Shown: positions 27,772 to 37,745, counted from the first letter of the stretch. The stretch is 64,000 bases of DNA from Sphingomonas hankookensis (GCF_022664465.1 NZ_JAKREV010000002.1:124001-188000); one strand, 5' to 3'. Numbers and translations: made by a program. The notes: generated by a model from the letters alone, not told the origin.

Positions 27772-28607
27772 AACGCGCCCGCGCGTTCCGCGACGATCGC
27801 ATCGGCCCGGCCCCAGTCATGGTTCGCCATCAGCCGCTCGAGCTTGCCCGCCATCGCCCCCAGCCGCGAATAATGCCGCACCTTCGACTTCAGCGGCGCT
27901 TGTCTAACCCGCGGCTGGCCGGGATCGATCTCCCACGGATGGAAATAGAACATCGCGGGATGCGCGTCCTTGCCGTTGCTGCGCACCACCGCATCCTCGA
28001 CCACGCGGTTGGGCAGCAGGCGGAAGAACCCGCCTCCGGCCGACACTTCGCGCCCCAGCACCTTGGCCAGCGTGATCGGCCATTCGATCAGGTCTGCCCC
28101 CGCCACCGGCCGGTGCAGCGCGCGCGGCGCATCGGTCCAGCCATAATGGTCGTGCGCCAACGGCGCGACCGACGAGGAATAGGCATAGCCGGCCTCCGCC
28201 AGTACGGCATGCGCCCACGGCGTACGCTTGTCGATCGAGAAGCTCGGCGCACGATATCCCGTCACCGCCTGCCCCCCGGCATCCTCCAGCGCAGCCTTCG
28301 CCTTTGCCAGATCGGCGCGGAACTCGTGCGCCGTGAAGGTGAAGACCCGCTTGTGGTCCCATCCATGGCTCGCCAGCTCATGCCCGCCCGCAACGATCCG
28401 CCGCATCAACGCCGGAAACCGGTGCGCCACCCAGCCGAGCGTAAAGAACGTCGCCGTCACCCCGCTGGCGGCGAACAGGTCGAGCACCGCATCGGTATTC
28501 GCCTCGACCCGACATTCGAGCGAGTCCCAGTCGCCCCGGTCGATCACCTTCTCGAACGCGCCGACCTGGAACCAGTCCTCGACATCGACCGACATCGCGT
28601 TACGCAT
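27768..28607 (-). CDS. XrtA-associated polysaccharide deacetylase (TIGR03006-like)
   Basis: A 279-residue NodB-fold CE4-type deacetylase. The metal and catalytic Asp pair is in SVDVEDWFQ (residues 7-11), with the HELASHGWDHKRV histidine motif near residue 75 and GYRAPSFSID carrying the motif-3 Arg. The enzyme is expected to deacetylate N-acetylhexosamine in the exopolysaccharide. It has no signal peptide, so the active site may face the cytoplasm. It starts 7 bp after the ATPase stop. Confidence 0.92.
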   Translation of the reverse strand: MRNAMSVDVEDWFQVGAFEKVIDRGDWDSLECRVEANTDAVLDLFAASGVTATFFTLGWVAHRFPALMRRIVAGGHELASHGWDHKRVFTFTAHEFRADLAKAKAALEDAGGQAVTGYRAPSFSIDKRTPWAHAVLAEAGYAYSSSVAPLAHDHYGWTDAPRALHRPVAGADLIEWPITLAKVLGREVSAGGGFFRLLPNRVVEDAVVRSNGKDAHPAMFYFHPWEIDPGQPRVRQAPLKSKVRHYSRLGAMAGKLERLMANHDWGRADAIVAERAGAL

Positions 28608-28614
28608 GGCTGGA

Positions 28615-29778
28615 TCAGCCGGCGGCGCGCATCGACGCCAGGTCGGGGCGGCGCTGATCGCCCTCCACCCAGTCGACCAGCAGCGTCAGCACCCGGCGCA
28701 GCGCCGCGTCCTGTTCCTCCAACCGTTCCTCCAGCGCCGCGATCCGCGCAGTAAGCGCCGCGGTATCCTCGCGGACCGGAGCAGCGCCACTCGGCACCTC
28801 GCCCGGTATCGACCATCCATCAGGCTCGACCACCGACAAGTGGATCGGACGCGGCGGCATCGGCGGCGGCGGGGGCGTCATCGGCAGCGGATCGGCATCG
28901 ACCACCGGAGTCGCCTCGGCGACCGGTGCCGCTTCGACGCGCGGCGCGATCTGTGTCGTGCCCAGCCCATCGCCGTCCAGATCGTCGATGACCTGTTCGA
29001 TATCCCGCGCGCCGAAGCTGTCGATTCCCTCGATCGCGCCGAACAGCAGCACGCGGCTCGCCAGCTGGTTCAACCGGCGCGGAATACCGCCCGACCAGCG
29101 GTGCAACGCCTCGACCGCATCCATGCCGAAGCTCGGGCTGCCGGTCCATCCGACCACGCCCAGCCGGTGTTCCAGATACGGCCCGACTTCCTCCACCCCC
29201 ATCGGGTCGAGGTGGTGCATCGCGATCACCCGCTGGCGCAGCTGTTCCAGCCGGTCCGACCCGTGCAGCCGCTGGCGGAACTCCGGCTGGCCCAGCAGGA
29301 AAATCTGCAACAGCGCATAGCCGCCCGCCTGGAAATTCGACAGCATCCGCAATTCTTCGATCGACCCGACCGGCAGCGACTGCGCCTCGTCGATCACCAG
29401 CAGCGTCCGCCGCCCCGACCGCGCGACATTGTGCAGACCGCGTTCGATCTCGCTCAGCAGCTGCGCCTTGGTCAGCCCGTGATGATCGACGTCGAGCCCC
29501 GCGGCGACCAGCCGCAACAGGTCGTCCGCCTCCACCTGGGTCGTCACCATGCGGATGACGTTCAGCCGGTCGGCATCGATCGTCTGCATCAAATGGCCGA
29601 GCAGCGTCGTCTTGCCGGTGCCGGGATCGCCGGTGATGACGATGAAGCCTTCGCCCTGGCTCAACCCATAGCCGAGATACGCCATCGCCTTGCGATGCGT
29701 GGCGGTGTCGAACCAGAACGCCGGATCGGGCGTCAACTGGAACGGGCGACCGGTCAGGCCATAATGATTGTCGTACAT
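28615..29778 (-). CDS. XrtA-associated ATPase (TIGR03015-like, ExeA/GspA type)
   Basis: A 387-residue AAA ATPase. The opening YDNHYGLTGRPFQLTPDP is diagnostic of exosortase-associated ATPases. Walker A is GDPGTGKT (50-57), Walker B is LLVIDEAQ, and the GGIPRRLNQLASR sensor-2 motif follows. After the AAA core (to about 270) come a Pro-rich linker and a C-terminal coiled coil (about 340-375). It may power assembly of the export machine. Two ATGs are adjacent; the second has the better spacing from GGAGA. It heads the second operon block of the locus. Confidence 0.9.
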   Translation of the reverse strand: MYDNHYGLTGRPFQLTPDPAFWFDTATHRKAMAYLGYGLSQGEGFIVITGDPGTGKTTLLGHLMQTIDADRLNVIRMVTTQVEADDLLRLVAAGLDVDHHGLTKAQLLSEIERGLHNVARSGRRTLLVIDEAQSLPVGSIEELRMLSNFQAGGYALLQIFLLGQPEFRQRLHGSDRLEQLRQRVIAMHHLDPMGVEEVGPYLEHRLGVVGWTGSPSFGMDAVEALHRWSGGIPRRLNQLASRVLLFGAIEGIDSFGARDIEQVIDDLDGDGLGTTQIAPRVEAAPVAEATPVVDADPLPMTPPPPPMPPRPIHLSVVEPDGWSIPGEVPSGAAPVREDTAALTARIAALEERLEEQDAALRRVLTLLVDWVEGDQRRPDLASMRAAG

Positions 29779-30079
29779 CATCGTCTCCAATGGAGGGCTT
29801 GTACCCGCCAATCGGTTGAATGTTCGTTTATAATGATCGGGGTTTTAGTGCGAACCGCCCGCGCAGGGTAGGGGCTGCAAGCGACGGCTTACCCTCCCTT
29901 CGTCACCCCGACGTGACGATATCGGTATCATATGCCGATGCCGCCGCGGTTGAACCCGCTCACTGGAAACGTCGCCCCAGCGAAGGCTGGGGCCTCAAGC
30001 AGCTCCTGTCCCACGCTATTACCGGGAGATCCCAGCCTTCGCCGGGATGACGTTCACGCCGACAGGATCAACCTGCCCC
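29779..30079. other. 301-bp intergenic region inside the XrtA locus
   Basis: No gene is seen. It contains one CGTCACCCC-type palindrome (29970-30052) next to the stop of the outer-membrane protein gene. The AT-rich stretch at about 29800-29850 just before the ATPase operon (GTTCGTTTATAATGATCGG on the plus strand) is the most likely place for its promoter. This gap is the only break of more than 150 bp between the export block and the ATPase block. Confidence 0.6.
29970..30052. repeat. dispersed palindrome, CGTCACCCCAGC family, copy 3
   Basis: Arms CGTCGCCCCAGCGAAGGCTGGGGCCTC and GGGAGATCCCAGCCTTCGCCGGGATGACG are imperfect inverted repeats; this copy is more decayed than copies 1 and 2. Confidence 0.8.
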
Positions 30080-31687
30080 TCAGAACCGGAACCCGACCGC
30101 CAGCAACGCCTGCGCAATCAGGTCCGATTCGCTGCGTTCGACGTCGAATCCATACACCCCGGCGGTGAGACTGCCATAGGCGCGGCCGAAGCTGCGATAA
30201 TAGCCGCCCTGCGCGCCACCGCCCCATGCGTCCAGTCCGCCCTCGATCCCACTGGCGAAATAATTGGCATAGACGTCGGCGGAAATCGACGACCGGCCAT
30301 CGAGCGCCCATTGGCCGAAGCCCTGGACGTAATAGCTTTCGTCGCGCGTGCGATAGATGACGGCACCGGGCACCGGCGGAATATAGAATTGCCGGCTGGC
30401 ATAGCCCGCGCCCAGCCCCAGCCGCGTCGGGCCACGCGTGATCGAATAGACCGCATCGATCCCCCGCGCACGGAACGTCGCTGCGCTCACCGACTGGAAT
30501 ACCGGCGTCAGGCACCCGCCGGCATTCGGCGCGCCCTCGGGCGTCACGCCACCGCCGAACACGCATCCGCCGTAGCGCGCGCCGAACGGGTCTTCGCCGC
30601 CGATATAGTTGATCGGCAGCTGCGACAGCGATCCCGTCAGCTGCCGCCCGAAGGTGGTGACGCTGTCATAAACGCCGACCTGGACCGCCGAGGTCGGCCC
30701 AGCCTGCCATTGCAGCGAGCCGGTATAGCTCATCGAACCGTACCGCCGGCCCAGCCGCGCCTCCAGCGCGGTGCGCGGGGAGGGGCGCCACAATACGCCC
30801 GCGTCCCAGATGATGCCGTCGGTGTCATAGGCGATGCGCGGCGCCGACGCCGGATCGGTCACGAACCGCCCCGCCCCGTCCAGCACCGGATTGTTCTGTG
30901 CATCGCGCAGCGGATCACGCTGCGTCACCTCGATCTTTTCGTACCCGACGCCGCCGACTGCGGCGAGAGTGCGGGTGATCGGCACCACCGTATCGACCCG
31001 GCCGTACGTGCCTTCGAACTTCTGGTCGAGCTGCCCCGCATCCTCGCGCAGCCACGCGCCCGACACGGTGAACCCGATCGGCAGCAGCGTGCCGGCGCGC
31101 GTGCCGGCGCTGCCCATCACCAGATGGCTGGTCGCCTCGTCATAATAATCCAGCCGCCGCTGACCCGGGGCCAGATCGACGACGCCCGGCGTCTCCGCCT
31201 TCACATAGCCGAACTGATAGGTGCCGTTGACCGCGAACGGCCCGACGCGGGTGTTGACGCTCGGCCCGGCATAGACGCCGTACACCTGCGCGGTATTGAC
31301 GTTGCTGGCGTTGACCAGCGGGCCGAAGCCGCCGCCGCGCGTATCGCCCTGCGCCCGCGTCGCGATCGCGCCGCCTTCGAGGTTCAGCCAGCGCGTGATC
31401 TGCACATTGGCGCGCGCCAGACCCGAATGGATGCTGCCGCTACCGAAATTGTCGCCCCAGTCGAACAGCCGCTGATACTGGTAGTTCGCCTGCACCTGCA
31501 CCCGCTGCGTCGTGACCGTCGCATCGACGCCGGCGGTCAGCTGGGTATAGGTGACGACGTCGCCATCCTTCAGGTCGGCGAGCAGCACCTGCCCCGCCTC
31601 GACATAGGGCGATATCTCGACCCGCTGTGCCAGCGCCGGCGTCGCCGTGGCGACGACCGCAACCGGAAGGGCCAGCCAGTGCTTCAT
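30080..31687 (-). CDS. XrtA-associated outer-membrane beta-barrel protein (TIGR03016-like)
   Basis: A 535-residue protein with a clear signal peptide (MKHWLALPVAVVATATPALA) and a long series of alternating aromatic/polar beta-strands ending in F (LLAVGFRF), as outer-membrane proteins do. It matches the large outer-membrane protein always found in EpsH1/XrtA loci and may form the exit channel or anchor for the polysaccharide. The ATG overlaps the autokinase stop (ATGA). Its C-terminal Phe supports BAM-dependent insertion. Confidence 0.9.
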   Translation of the reverse strand: MKHWLALPVAVVATATPALAQRVEISPYVEAGQVLLADLKDGDVVTYTQLTAGVDATVTTQRVQVQANYQYQRLFDWGDNFGSGSIHSGLARANVQITRWLNLEGGAIATRAQGDTRGGGFGPLVNASNVNTAQVYGVYAGPSVNTRVGPFAVNGTYQFGYVKAETPGVVDLAPGQRRLDYYDEATSHLVMGSAGTRAGTLLPIGFTVSGAWLREDAGQLDQKFEGTYGRVDTVVPITRTLAAVGGVGYEKIEVTQRDPLRDAQNNPVLDGAGRFVTDPASAPRIAYDTDGIIWDAGVLWRPSPRTALEARLGRRYGSMSYTGSLQWQAGPTSAVQVGVYDSVTTFGRQLTGSLSQLPINYIGGEDPFGARYGGCVFGGGVTPEGAPNAGGCLTPVFQSVSAATFRARGIDAVYSITRGPTRLGLGAGYASRQFYIPPVPGAVIYRTRDESYYVQGFGQWALDGRSSISADVYANYFASGIEGGLDAWGGGAQGGYYRSFGRAYGSLTAGVYGFDVERSESDLIAQALLAVGFRF

Positions 31688-32631
31688 TCCGCGTCCTGCC
31701 CGTAATAACCGAAACGCGCACCCTCCGCGCGATAGGTCGTGGCGTTCAGCAGCAGCTGGATTTCCTCGCAGCCATCCAGCAGCGCCACCGCCTCGCGCAG
31801 GTCGGATTCGCTGCTGCGGTCGGCGCGGACCACCAGCACCGTCTGCCCGACCAGGCTCGCCAGCACCGCGGCGGGCGATGCCGCCAGCGCCGGAGGCGAA
31901 TCGAACAGGATGATCCGGTCAGGATCGGCGGTCAGCAACCGCTTCAACACGTCGTGCGCGTGGTCGCTGCGCAGCAATTCGGTATCGGCATGGGTCCGCT
32001 TGCCGGCCGGGAGCAGCGACAGCTGCGGCACGTCGGTCGGGATGACCAGCGCTTCGACGTCGATCGCCGGATCGCCCAGCGCGTCGAGCAGCCCCTGTCC
32101 GGCAGGCAGGCCCAGCCGGTCGAGAATGTCGGGCTTGGCGAAATCGGCATCGACCAGCAGGATTTGCAGGTCGCGCTCTGCCGCCAGCGACAGCGCTAGG
32201 TTGATCGCACAGAAGGTCTTGCCATCGCCCGGCTGCGCCGAACACACCAGAATCATCCGCGCCGCATCGGCGTCGCGCTTTTCGACGTCCGCCGCGGCGG
32301 TCAGCAACTGGCGCTTCACCAGTCGGAATTCCTCGGCCAGCGCGGTAATCGGGCCGCCCGGCACCAGCATCCCCGCCTCAGCCAACATCTCGCGATCGAT
32401 CCGCGCCGGATCGACCGGCCGGATGCGCGCAGGCGGCATCTTGCGCGCCGGTGCGGTGGCGACCGGTGCGGCGACGGGGGGCGCAACCGGCGGTGCCGGC
32501 GGCAGGTCGGGCATGGCAACAGGCGGCATGCCGGGCTTCGGGCCCAGCTGCCAACGATCCGCCGCGCGCTCCAGCAACGATGCGCGCATGGTCCGGTGCG
32601 ATTGGTCGTTCACTTCGCGTTCCCCACTCAC
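31684..32631 (-). CDS. XrtA-associated tyrosine autokinase (BY-kinase, TIGR03018-like)
   Basis: A 315-residue cytoplasmic bacterial tyrosine kinase. A Pro/Ala-rich N-terminal 85 residues precede the kinase core with Walker A (CSAQPGDGKTF), Walker A' (LLVDADFAKP) and Walker B (IILFDSPPAL). The Tyr-rich tail (ATTYRAEGARFGYYGQ) is the expected autophosphorylation cluster. It works with the chain-length protein encoded just upstream to control polymer length. A GTG start overlapping the upstream TGA is used; an ATG 42 bp further in is an alternative. Confidence 0.92.
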   Translation of the reverse strand: MSGEREVNDQSHRTMRASLLERAADRWQLGPKPGMPPVAMPDLPPAPPVAPPVAAPVATAPARKMPPARIRPVDPARIDREMLAEAGMLVPGGPITALAEEFRLVKRQLLTAAADVEKRDADAARMILVCSAQPGDGKTFCAINLALSLAAERDLQILLVDADFAKPDILDRLGLPAGQGLLDALGDPAIDVEALVIPTDVPQLSLLPAGKRTHADTELLRSDHAHDVLKRLLTADPDRIILFDSPPALAASPAAVLASLVGQTVLVVRADRSSESDLREAVALLDGCEEIQLLLNATTYRAEGARFGYYGQDAE

Positions 32632-34151
32632 GCCACCAGCCCGCGTTGGGCAAATTCCAGCCCCAGCAACAGCACGAACGCCGCCACCAGCGCCCCCGCC
32701 CCGCCCGCGAACAGCTTCAACCGCTGCTTGCGTTGCGACCGGACATTATCGGTCACCACTTCGCCGATCGCGCCCAATACCGGCATCCCGCTGATCTTTT
32801 CCAGCTTCTGTGCGGTGGCGAAGCTCGTCTTCAACCGGCTGAGCGCAAACGCCACGCCGACGCCCGCGCCGATGCCGACGATCAGCACGCCCAGCAGCAG
32901 CAGCGGCCGGTTCGGTGCGGTCGGCGCGCGCGGCTGGGTCGGCGGGTCGATCACGCTGAACTTCACCGCATCGGTATCGGTCTGCACGCTGCTGCGCAGC
33001 CGCACCTGTTCGCGATCCTGGAACAGCTCGTCATAGTTCGACTTGAGCGAAGCGATATCGCGGTCGAGCTGCGACTGCTGCGCGGCCGCCTGCGGATCGG
33101 CCGAAATCTTGGCCTGCAACCCGTTCAGCTGCCCTTCGATCTGGCCCTTGCGTTGCTGCAGTTCGGCGACCCGCGCCTGCCGGTCGGCCTGCGTCGCGCG
33201 CAGCTGCAGGTAAAACGGGTTGGGCGACGCCGCGGTCCCGCCGCTCACCCCACCGCCCTCACCGCGCGCTGCCGCCCGCGCGGACGCCAGCTGCCGGTTG
33301 AGCGCGACCATATCGGGATGCGCGTCGGTCCAGCCGCGGCTGCGCCCCTCGGCGATCTGCCCCTCGATCGCGTTCAGCCGCGCGCGCGCCGGCCCGACCA
33401 TCGCCGTTCCCGCCGATCCGGGCAGCGTCGCCGCAGTCCCCGCCATCTGCGCATTGGCCGCGCTCAGGCTAGACTGCGCCGCCGCGAGGTCGCCATCGAT
33501 CTGCGCCAGTTCGCTGCGCGCATTCGACATGCGGTCGTCGAGCGACCCGGTGCCGGGCAGCATCGCCATATACTGCGCCTGAAACGCCTGCCGCCGTGCC
33601 TCGGCATCGGCCAGCTGCTTCTGCCGCTGCGCCAGCTGCTGGTCGAGGAAGCGCAGCGACTGCACCGTCGCGTCGCGGTCGCTGGCCAGATTGTCCTCGA
33701 CGAAGATGTCGATCATCTTCTGCACGACTTCGCGTGCAACCTTCGGATTGCCCGACGTCGCCGAAATCTCGAACAGATTGTCCTGCTGCGCGGTCAGCTT
33801 GATCGCGTTCTGCAGCGACGCCACCCGGTCCGCCACGTCGCGGTCGTTGGCGACGGTGTCGTTCAGCGATGTGCCCCTCACCACCTTTTCGAGGTTCACC
33901 GCCGACGTCAGCGTCTGCCGGATGCGGTCGATATTCTTCGCCTGATCGTTCTGCGCGACGGCGGCATCGGCGCCGGGCAGCACCTGCCGCATCTGCACCA
34001 GCACCCGCGCGGTCGATTGATAGCTGTTGGGAATCTGGCTGACCGCCAGCCACCCGCCCAGGCACACGACCCACGCGATCGCCAGCGCGATCCAGCGCCG
34101 CTGCCAGATCGCGTGCAGCATCAGCTTCAGTTCGTCGTACAGCCCGTCCAT
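32628..34151 (-). CDS. XrtA-associated polysaccharide chain-length determinant (Wzz-like)
   Basis: A 507-residue polysaccharide copolymerase. A first membrane helix (about 17-35) and a second near 425-445 flank a long periplasmic coiled-coil region rich in Gln/Ala/Arg (about 150-400). The N-terminal Wzz motif (WLAVSQIPNSYQSTARVLVQM) is clear. A further hydrophobic helix lies at the C-terminus (about 480-500). With the separate kinase gene downstream, it makes a split Wzc-like system. It starts 1 bp after the Wza-like gene stops. Confidence 0.92.
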   Translation of the reverse strand: MDGLYDELKLMLHAIWQRRWIALAIAWVVCLGGWLAVSQIPNSYQSTARVLVQMRQVLPGADAAVAQNDQAKNIDRIRQTLTSAVNLEKVVRGTSLNDTVANDRDVADRVASLQNAIKLTAQQDNLFEISATSGNPKVAREVVQKMIDIFVEDNLASDRDATVQSLRFLDQQLAQRQKQLADAEARRQAFQAQYMAMLPGTGSLDDRMSNARSELAQIDGDLAAAQSSLSAANAQMAGTAATLPGSAGTAMVGPARARLNAIEGQIAEGRSRGWTDAHPDMVALNRQLASARAAARGEGGGVSGGTAASPNPFYLQLRATQADRQARVAELQQRKGQIEGQLNGLQAKISADPQAAAQQSQLDRDIASLKSNYDELFQDREQVRLRSSVQTDTDAVKFSVIDPPTQPRAPTAPNRPLLLLGVLIVGIGAGVGVAFALSRLKTSFATAQKLEKISGMPVLGAIGEVVTDNVRSQRKQRLKLFAGGAGALVAAFVLLLGLEFAQRGLVA

Positions 34152-34152
34152 C

Positions 34153-34788
34153 TCAGAACATGCTCTCTGGGATGATGATCACGTCGCCCGGCTGCAGCTT
34201 CACATTCGCCGACGAATCGCCGTTCTTGAGCAGGCTGGAGATGCGCAGCCCGAATTCCGACTGCTTGCCCGTCGCCCGATCGTAGCGGACCAGCCGTGCG
34301 CGGTTGCCCGCCGCATACTGGTTCAGCCCGCCGACGGTAATCATCGCGTCGAGCAGCGTCATGTTGGCGCGGTACGGGATCGACGCCGGCTTCTCGGTCG
34401 CGCCGACGACGCGCACCTGCTGGCTGAACGTGCCCGAGAAATTCTCGACGATCACCGAGACCAGCGGGTCCTTCACATATTCGCCCAGCGCCAGCTTCAA
34501 ATCGTCGGCCAGCATCGCCGGCGTCTTCCCGGTGGCGGGCATGTCGTTGATCAGCGGCGTGGTGATCCGCCCGTCGGGGCGCACCTGCACCTTGGTCGAC
34601 AGTTCGGGGTTGCGCCATACGAAGATGCTCAGCTGGTCGAGCGGCCCGATGACATAGGCCTCGCCCGGTGCTTCCTTCGCCTGCACGAACGGTGCGGGCG
34701 GCAATTCGGGACGCGTCACGCCACCGGCGCATCCGCCCAGCACCGCACAAAGCGCCACACCCGTGCCAAAACCATGCCTGCGACGCAT
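34153..34788 (-). CDS. XrtA-associated polysaccharide export lipoprotein (Wza-like)
   Basis: A 211-residue outer-membrane lipoprotein. The ATG giving MRRRHGFGTGVALCAVLGGC is chosen because it supplies a lipobox (VLGGC) and is preceded by GAGGT 7 nt away. The Poly_export domain follows: YVIGPLDQLSIFVWRNPELS, then a SLBB-like domain (about 105-190). It forms the periplasm-spanning exit channel for the exopolysaccharide and heads the export block Wza-Wzz-kinase-barrel. Confidence 0.93.
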   Translation of the reverse strand: MRRRHGFGTGVALCAVLGGCAGGVTRPELPPAPFVQAKEAPGEAYVIGPLDQLSIFVWRNPELSTKVQVRPDGRITTPLINDMPATGKTPAMLADDLKLALGEYVKDPLVSVIVENFSGTFSQQVRVVGATEKPASIPYRANMTLLDAMITVGGLNQYAAGNRARLVRYDRATGKQSEFGLRISSLLKNGDSSANVKLQPGDVIIIPESMF

Positions 34789-34927
34789 TCCAATACCTCG
34801 TAACCAACGCGCGCAGCCGCGTGGGACTGCGCAGGACTTCACCTGCTATGCCGCCTAAGGGGTAAAGATAGGGTTGAGTATAGCCCGGTTTCGCGACCAG
34901 CACACCTCTACCGCGTACCGTTCGCGC

Positions 34928-36160
34928 TCACCGCTTTCCCGGAATGAACCACTCGCGTGCCGGCGGATGCCCCAGGAACGCCGACGGGCTCGCCGTAGCG
35001 CCGTAAGCGCCCGCCTGAAACAGCGCGATCGTATCGCCGACCGCGACCGCGGGCAGCGCCACCCGGTCGGCCAGCCGGTCGAGCGGGGTGCACAGGCACC
35101 CGACGACCGATGCGGTGATGACGGGCTCGCCGTCCATCCGCTCGGCCACCGCCACCGGATAGTTGCGCCGCACCACCGTCCCGAAATTGCCGCTGGCCGC
35201 CAGCTGATGGTGCAGCCCGCCATCGACCACCACGAACGTCTCCCCACCGCTCTGCTTCACGTCGACCACGCGCGTGCAATACACGCCCGCCTCCCCGACC
35301 AGCCAGCGCCCCAGCTCGACCGCGAACCCGGTATCGGCCAGCGCCGCCGCCCGCCCCGCCAACGCCTCACCCAGCGCCGCGCCGACCGCTTCGACATCGA
35401 CCGGCGTATCGCCCGCGAAATAGGGAATGCCGAACCCGCCGCCCAGATTGACGAACGCCGGCACCGCGCCCGCCTCGTCCGCCAGCCGCCCGGCAAGCGC
35501 CAGCGTCGCCGCCTGCGCCTCGATGATCGCGCCGGTATCCAGCGTCTGCGAACCGGCAAAGATATGGAAGCCGTGCCAATCGGCCCCGACCGCCACCAGC
35601 CGCCGCACCAGTGCCGGCACCCGCACCGCGTCGATCCCGAACGGCGACGCCCGCCCGCCCATCCGCATCCCCGACCCGCGCAGTTCGAAATCGGGATTCA
35701 CCCGCACCGCGATCCGCGGGGTCAGCCCCAACCGATCGCCGATCGCCAGCGCCCGGTCGGCCTCGCCCTCGGACTCGACATGCAGCGTCGCCCCCGCCGC
35801 GATCGCCTGTTCCAGTTCGTCGTCGCGCTTGCCCGGGCCCGCAAAGCTGATCGCCGCCGCCGGCTTGACGGTCAGCGCCTTGGCCAGTTCGCCGCCCGAC
35901 GCCACGTCCAGTCCGTCGACGATCGGTGCGATGGCCGCGAGCACGTCGCCATGCGGGTTCGCCTTGATCGCATAATGCACCCCGACGCCGTCCGGCAGCG
36001 CCGCGCGCAACCGCGCCACCCGCGCCGCGATCGCCGCGCCGTCGTACAGGAACGCCGGCGTATCCCCGGCCTGGGCCAGCAGGTCCGCGAAATCCTCGCC
36101 GCCAATCGTCAGGCGCGATTGCCCGGCAAAGGCGGGCGGGAGGGGACCGATCGGCTTCAT
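34928..36160 (-). CDS. XrtA-associated PLP-dependent decarboxylase (TIGR03099-like)
   Basis: A 410-residue type III PLP decarboxylase of the diaminopimelate/ornithine group. The PLP Lys is in VHYAIKANPHGDVL (about residue 65); HIFAGSQ, the GGGFGIPY phosphate loop and CLCTPLD near residue 350 complete the site. In exosortase loci this enzyme pairs with an acyl-CoA ligase, an ACP and hydrolases, probably to make a small amine or acyl decoration. It overlaps the ligase by 4 bp. It is a distant paralogue of the polyamine decarboxylase at 18235-19476. Confidence 0.9.
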   Translation of the reverse strand: MKPIGPLPPAFAGQSRLTIGGEDFADLLAQAGDTPAFLYDGAAIAARVARLRAALPDGVGVHYAIKANPHGDVLAAIAPIVDGLDVASGGELAKALTVKPAAAISFAGPGKRDDELEQAIAAGATLHVESEGEADRALAIGDRLGLTPRIAVRVNPDFELRGSGMRMGGRASPFGIDAVRVPALVRRLVAVGADWHGFHIFAGSQTLDTGAIIEAQAATLALAGRLADEAGAVPAFVNLGGGFGIPYFAGDTPVDVEAVGAALGEALAGRAAALADTGFAVELGRWLVGEAGVYCTRVVDVKQSGGETFVVVDGGLHHQLAASGNFGTVVRRNYPVAVAERMDGEPVITASVVGCLCTPLDRLADRVALPAVAVGDTIALFQAGAYGATASPSAFLGHPPAREWFIPGKR

Positions 36161-37665
36161 GCGCGGACCCCCTGCACCGCCAGCGCGCGAATGGCCACCC
36201 GGTCGAGCTTGCCATTGGCGTTGCGCGGCAGGTCCTCGACCCAGACATAGTGCGACGGCTGCTGGAAACTCGGCAGTTCGCGGCGCAACCGTGCGCGCAC
36301 CAGCACCTCGGCATCCTCCGCCACCGCCCGCGCGACGACGGTGATCGCCTGCCCCTGCCGTTCGTCGGGCAGGCCGACCGCCACCGCCTCCGCCACTTCG
36401 CCGCCCCCCAGCACCGCTTCCTCGACCTCGGTCGGGCTGATCCGGTTGCCCGCGACCTTCATCATCTCGTCATCGCGCCCGACGAAGCGGAGCAGCCCGT
36501 CCGCGCCCAGCGCGACGGTATCGCCCGACCACACCGCCATCCCGCCGCTCGCCATCCAGTCCGGGGCGGCACGGAACCGCGCCGCCGTCCGCTCGGCATC
36601 GCGCCAATAGCCCTGCGCCACCAGCGGCCCGGCATGGACCAGTTCGCCCGCCTCGCCGACGTCTGCCCGACTGCCATCGGCGCGCGCCACCGCGACCTCG
36701 GCAAAGGGGATCGCCGATCCGATCGCATCCGGATACGCATCGACCAGCGCGGGATCGAGGAACGTCGAGCGAAACGCCTCGGTCAGCCCGTACATCGCGT
36801 ACAGGTCCGCCGCGCCGAACCGCGCGCGCAAGCCCCGCACCATCCGCGGCGTCAGCGCCCCGCCCGAATTGGTCAACCGTTTGAGCCGCGCCGCGACCGT
36901 CGCCGGCCACTCCGCCTCCAGCAGCTGCGTCCATAGCGGCGGTACGCCCGCCAGCGTGGTCGCATCGAACCGCTCGACCGCCTTCACCACGTCGCGGGCG
37001 GTCAGATAGTCGAGCGGCACCACCGCCGCCCCTGCCAACCACGTCGAGAACAACTGGTTCTGCCCGTAATCGAAGCTCAGCGGCAGCACCGCCAACACCC
37101 GGTCGGCCGGCGTCAGGTTCAGATACTGCGCGACCGACACCGCGCCCAGCCACAGATTGGCATGGGACAGCATTACCCCCTTGGGCCGCCCGGTCGACCC
37201 GGAGGTATAGAGGATCGCCGCCAGCGCATCCGTATCGCCATCCATGGCGGCGACCGGCGCACCGTCCGGCGTATCGGTGACCACGCGACACCCCGCCGGA
37301 ACGTCCCCCGCCTCCAATGCGGCGACACGCGATTCCTGCGTCACCAGCACGCTCGCGCCGCTATCGCCCAGAATATGCGCGACCTGCGCCCGCTTGAGCG
37401 CCGGATTGACCGGCACATGCACCGCCCCGACCCGCGCCGCCGCCAGCGGCATCAGGCACGCCGCCCGCGTCTTCGGCAACCACGTCGCCACCCGGTCGCC
37501 GCCCGTGACACCCATCGCCCGCAGGCCACCCGCCATCGCCGCAACGGTCGCTTCGAGTTCGCCAAAGGTCAACGTGCCGGCACGATCAACCAACGCCGGA
37601 GCGTCCGCCGCACCGCATGCCGGCAACCGGTCGATCCGTTGAGGGACGGGGTTCAAGGACACCAT
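36157..37665 (-). CDS. XrtA-associated acyl-CoA ligase, AMP-forming (TIGR03098-like)
   Basis: A 502-residue ANL-superfamily adenylating enzyme. The P-loop-like motif YTSGSTGRPKGVMLSH (about 150-165), the MYGLTEAFRS motif, the SGDTVALGADGLLRFVGRDDEMMKVAGNRI hinge and the catalytic C-terminal Lys in NANGKLDR are all intact. It should activate a carboxylic acid and load the acyl carrier protein of the divergent arm. A ribosome binding site AGGAAG precedes the ATG. It heads its own two-gene operon. Confidence 0.92.
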   Translation of the reverse strand: MVSLNPVPQRIDRLPACGAADAPALVDRAGTLTFGELEATVAAMAGGLRAMGVTGGDRVATWLPKTRAACLMPLAAARVGAVHVPVNPALKRAQVAHILGDSGASVLVTQESRVAALEAGDVPAGCRVVTDTPDGAPVAAMDGDTDALAAILYTSGSTGRPKGVMLSHANLWLGAVSVAQYLNLTPADRVLAVLPLSFDYGQNQLFSTWLAGAAVVPLDYLTARDVVKAVERFDATTLAGVPPLWTQLLEAEWPATVAARLKRLTNSGGALTPRMVRGLRARFGAADLYAMYGLTEAFRSTFLDPALVDAYPDAIGSAIPFAEVAVARADGSRADVGEAGELVHAGPLVAQGYWRDAERTAARFRAAPDWMASGGMAVWSGDTVALGADGLLRFVGRDDEMMKVAGNRISPTEVEEAVLGGGEVAEAVAVGLPDERQGQAITVVARAVAEDAEVLVRARLRRELPSFQQPSHYVWVEDLPRNANGKLDRVAIRALAVQGVRA

Positions 37666-37745
37666 CGCCGCTTCCTAGCGCCGATCGGACGGCAGATACA
37701 GGGCAGAGGGCGGGAGTTGTCCGGTGCCGTGGCCATAAACAATAA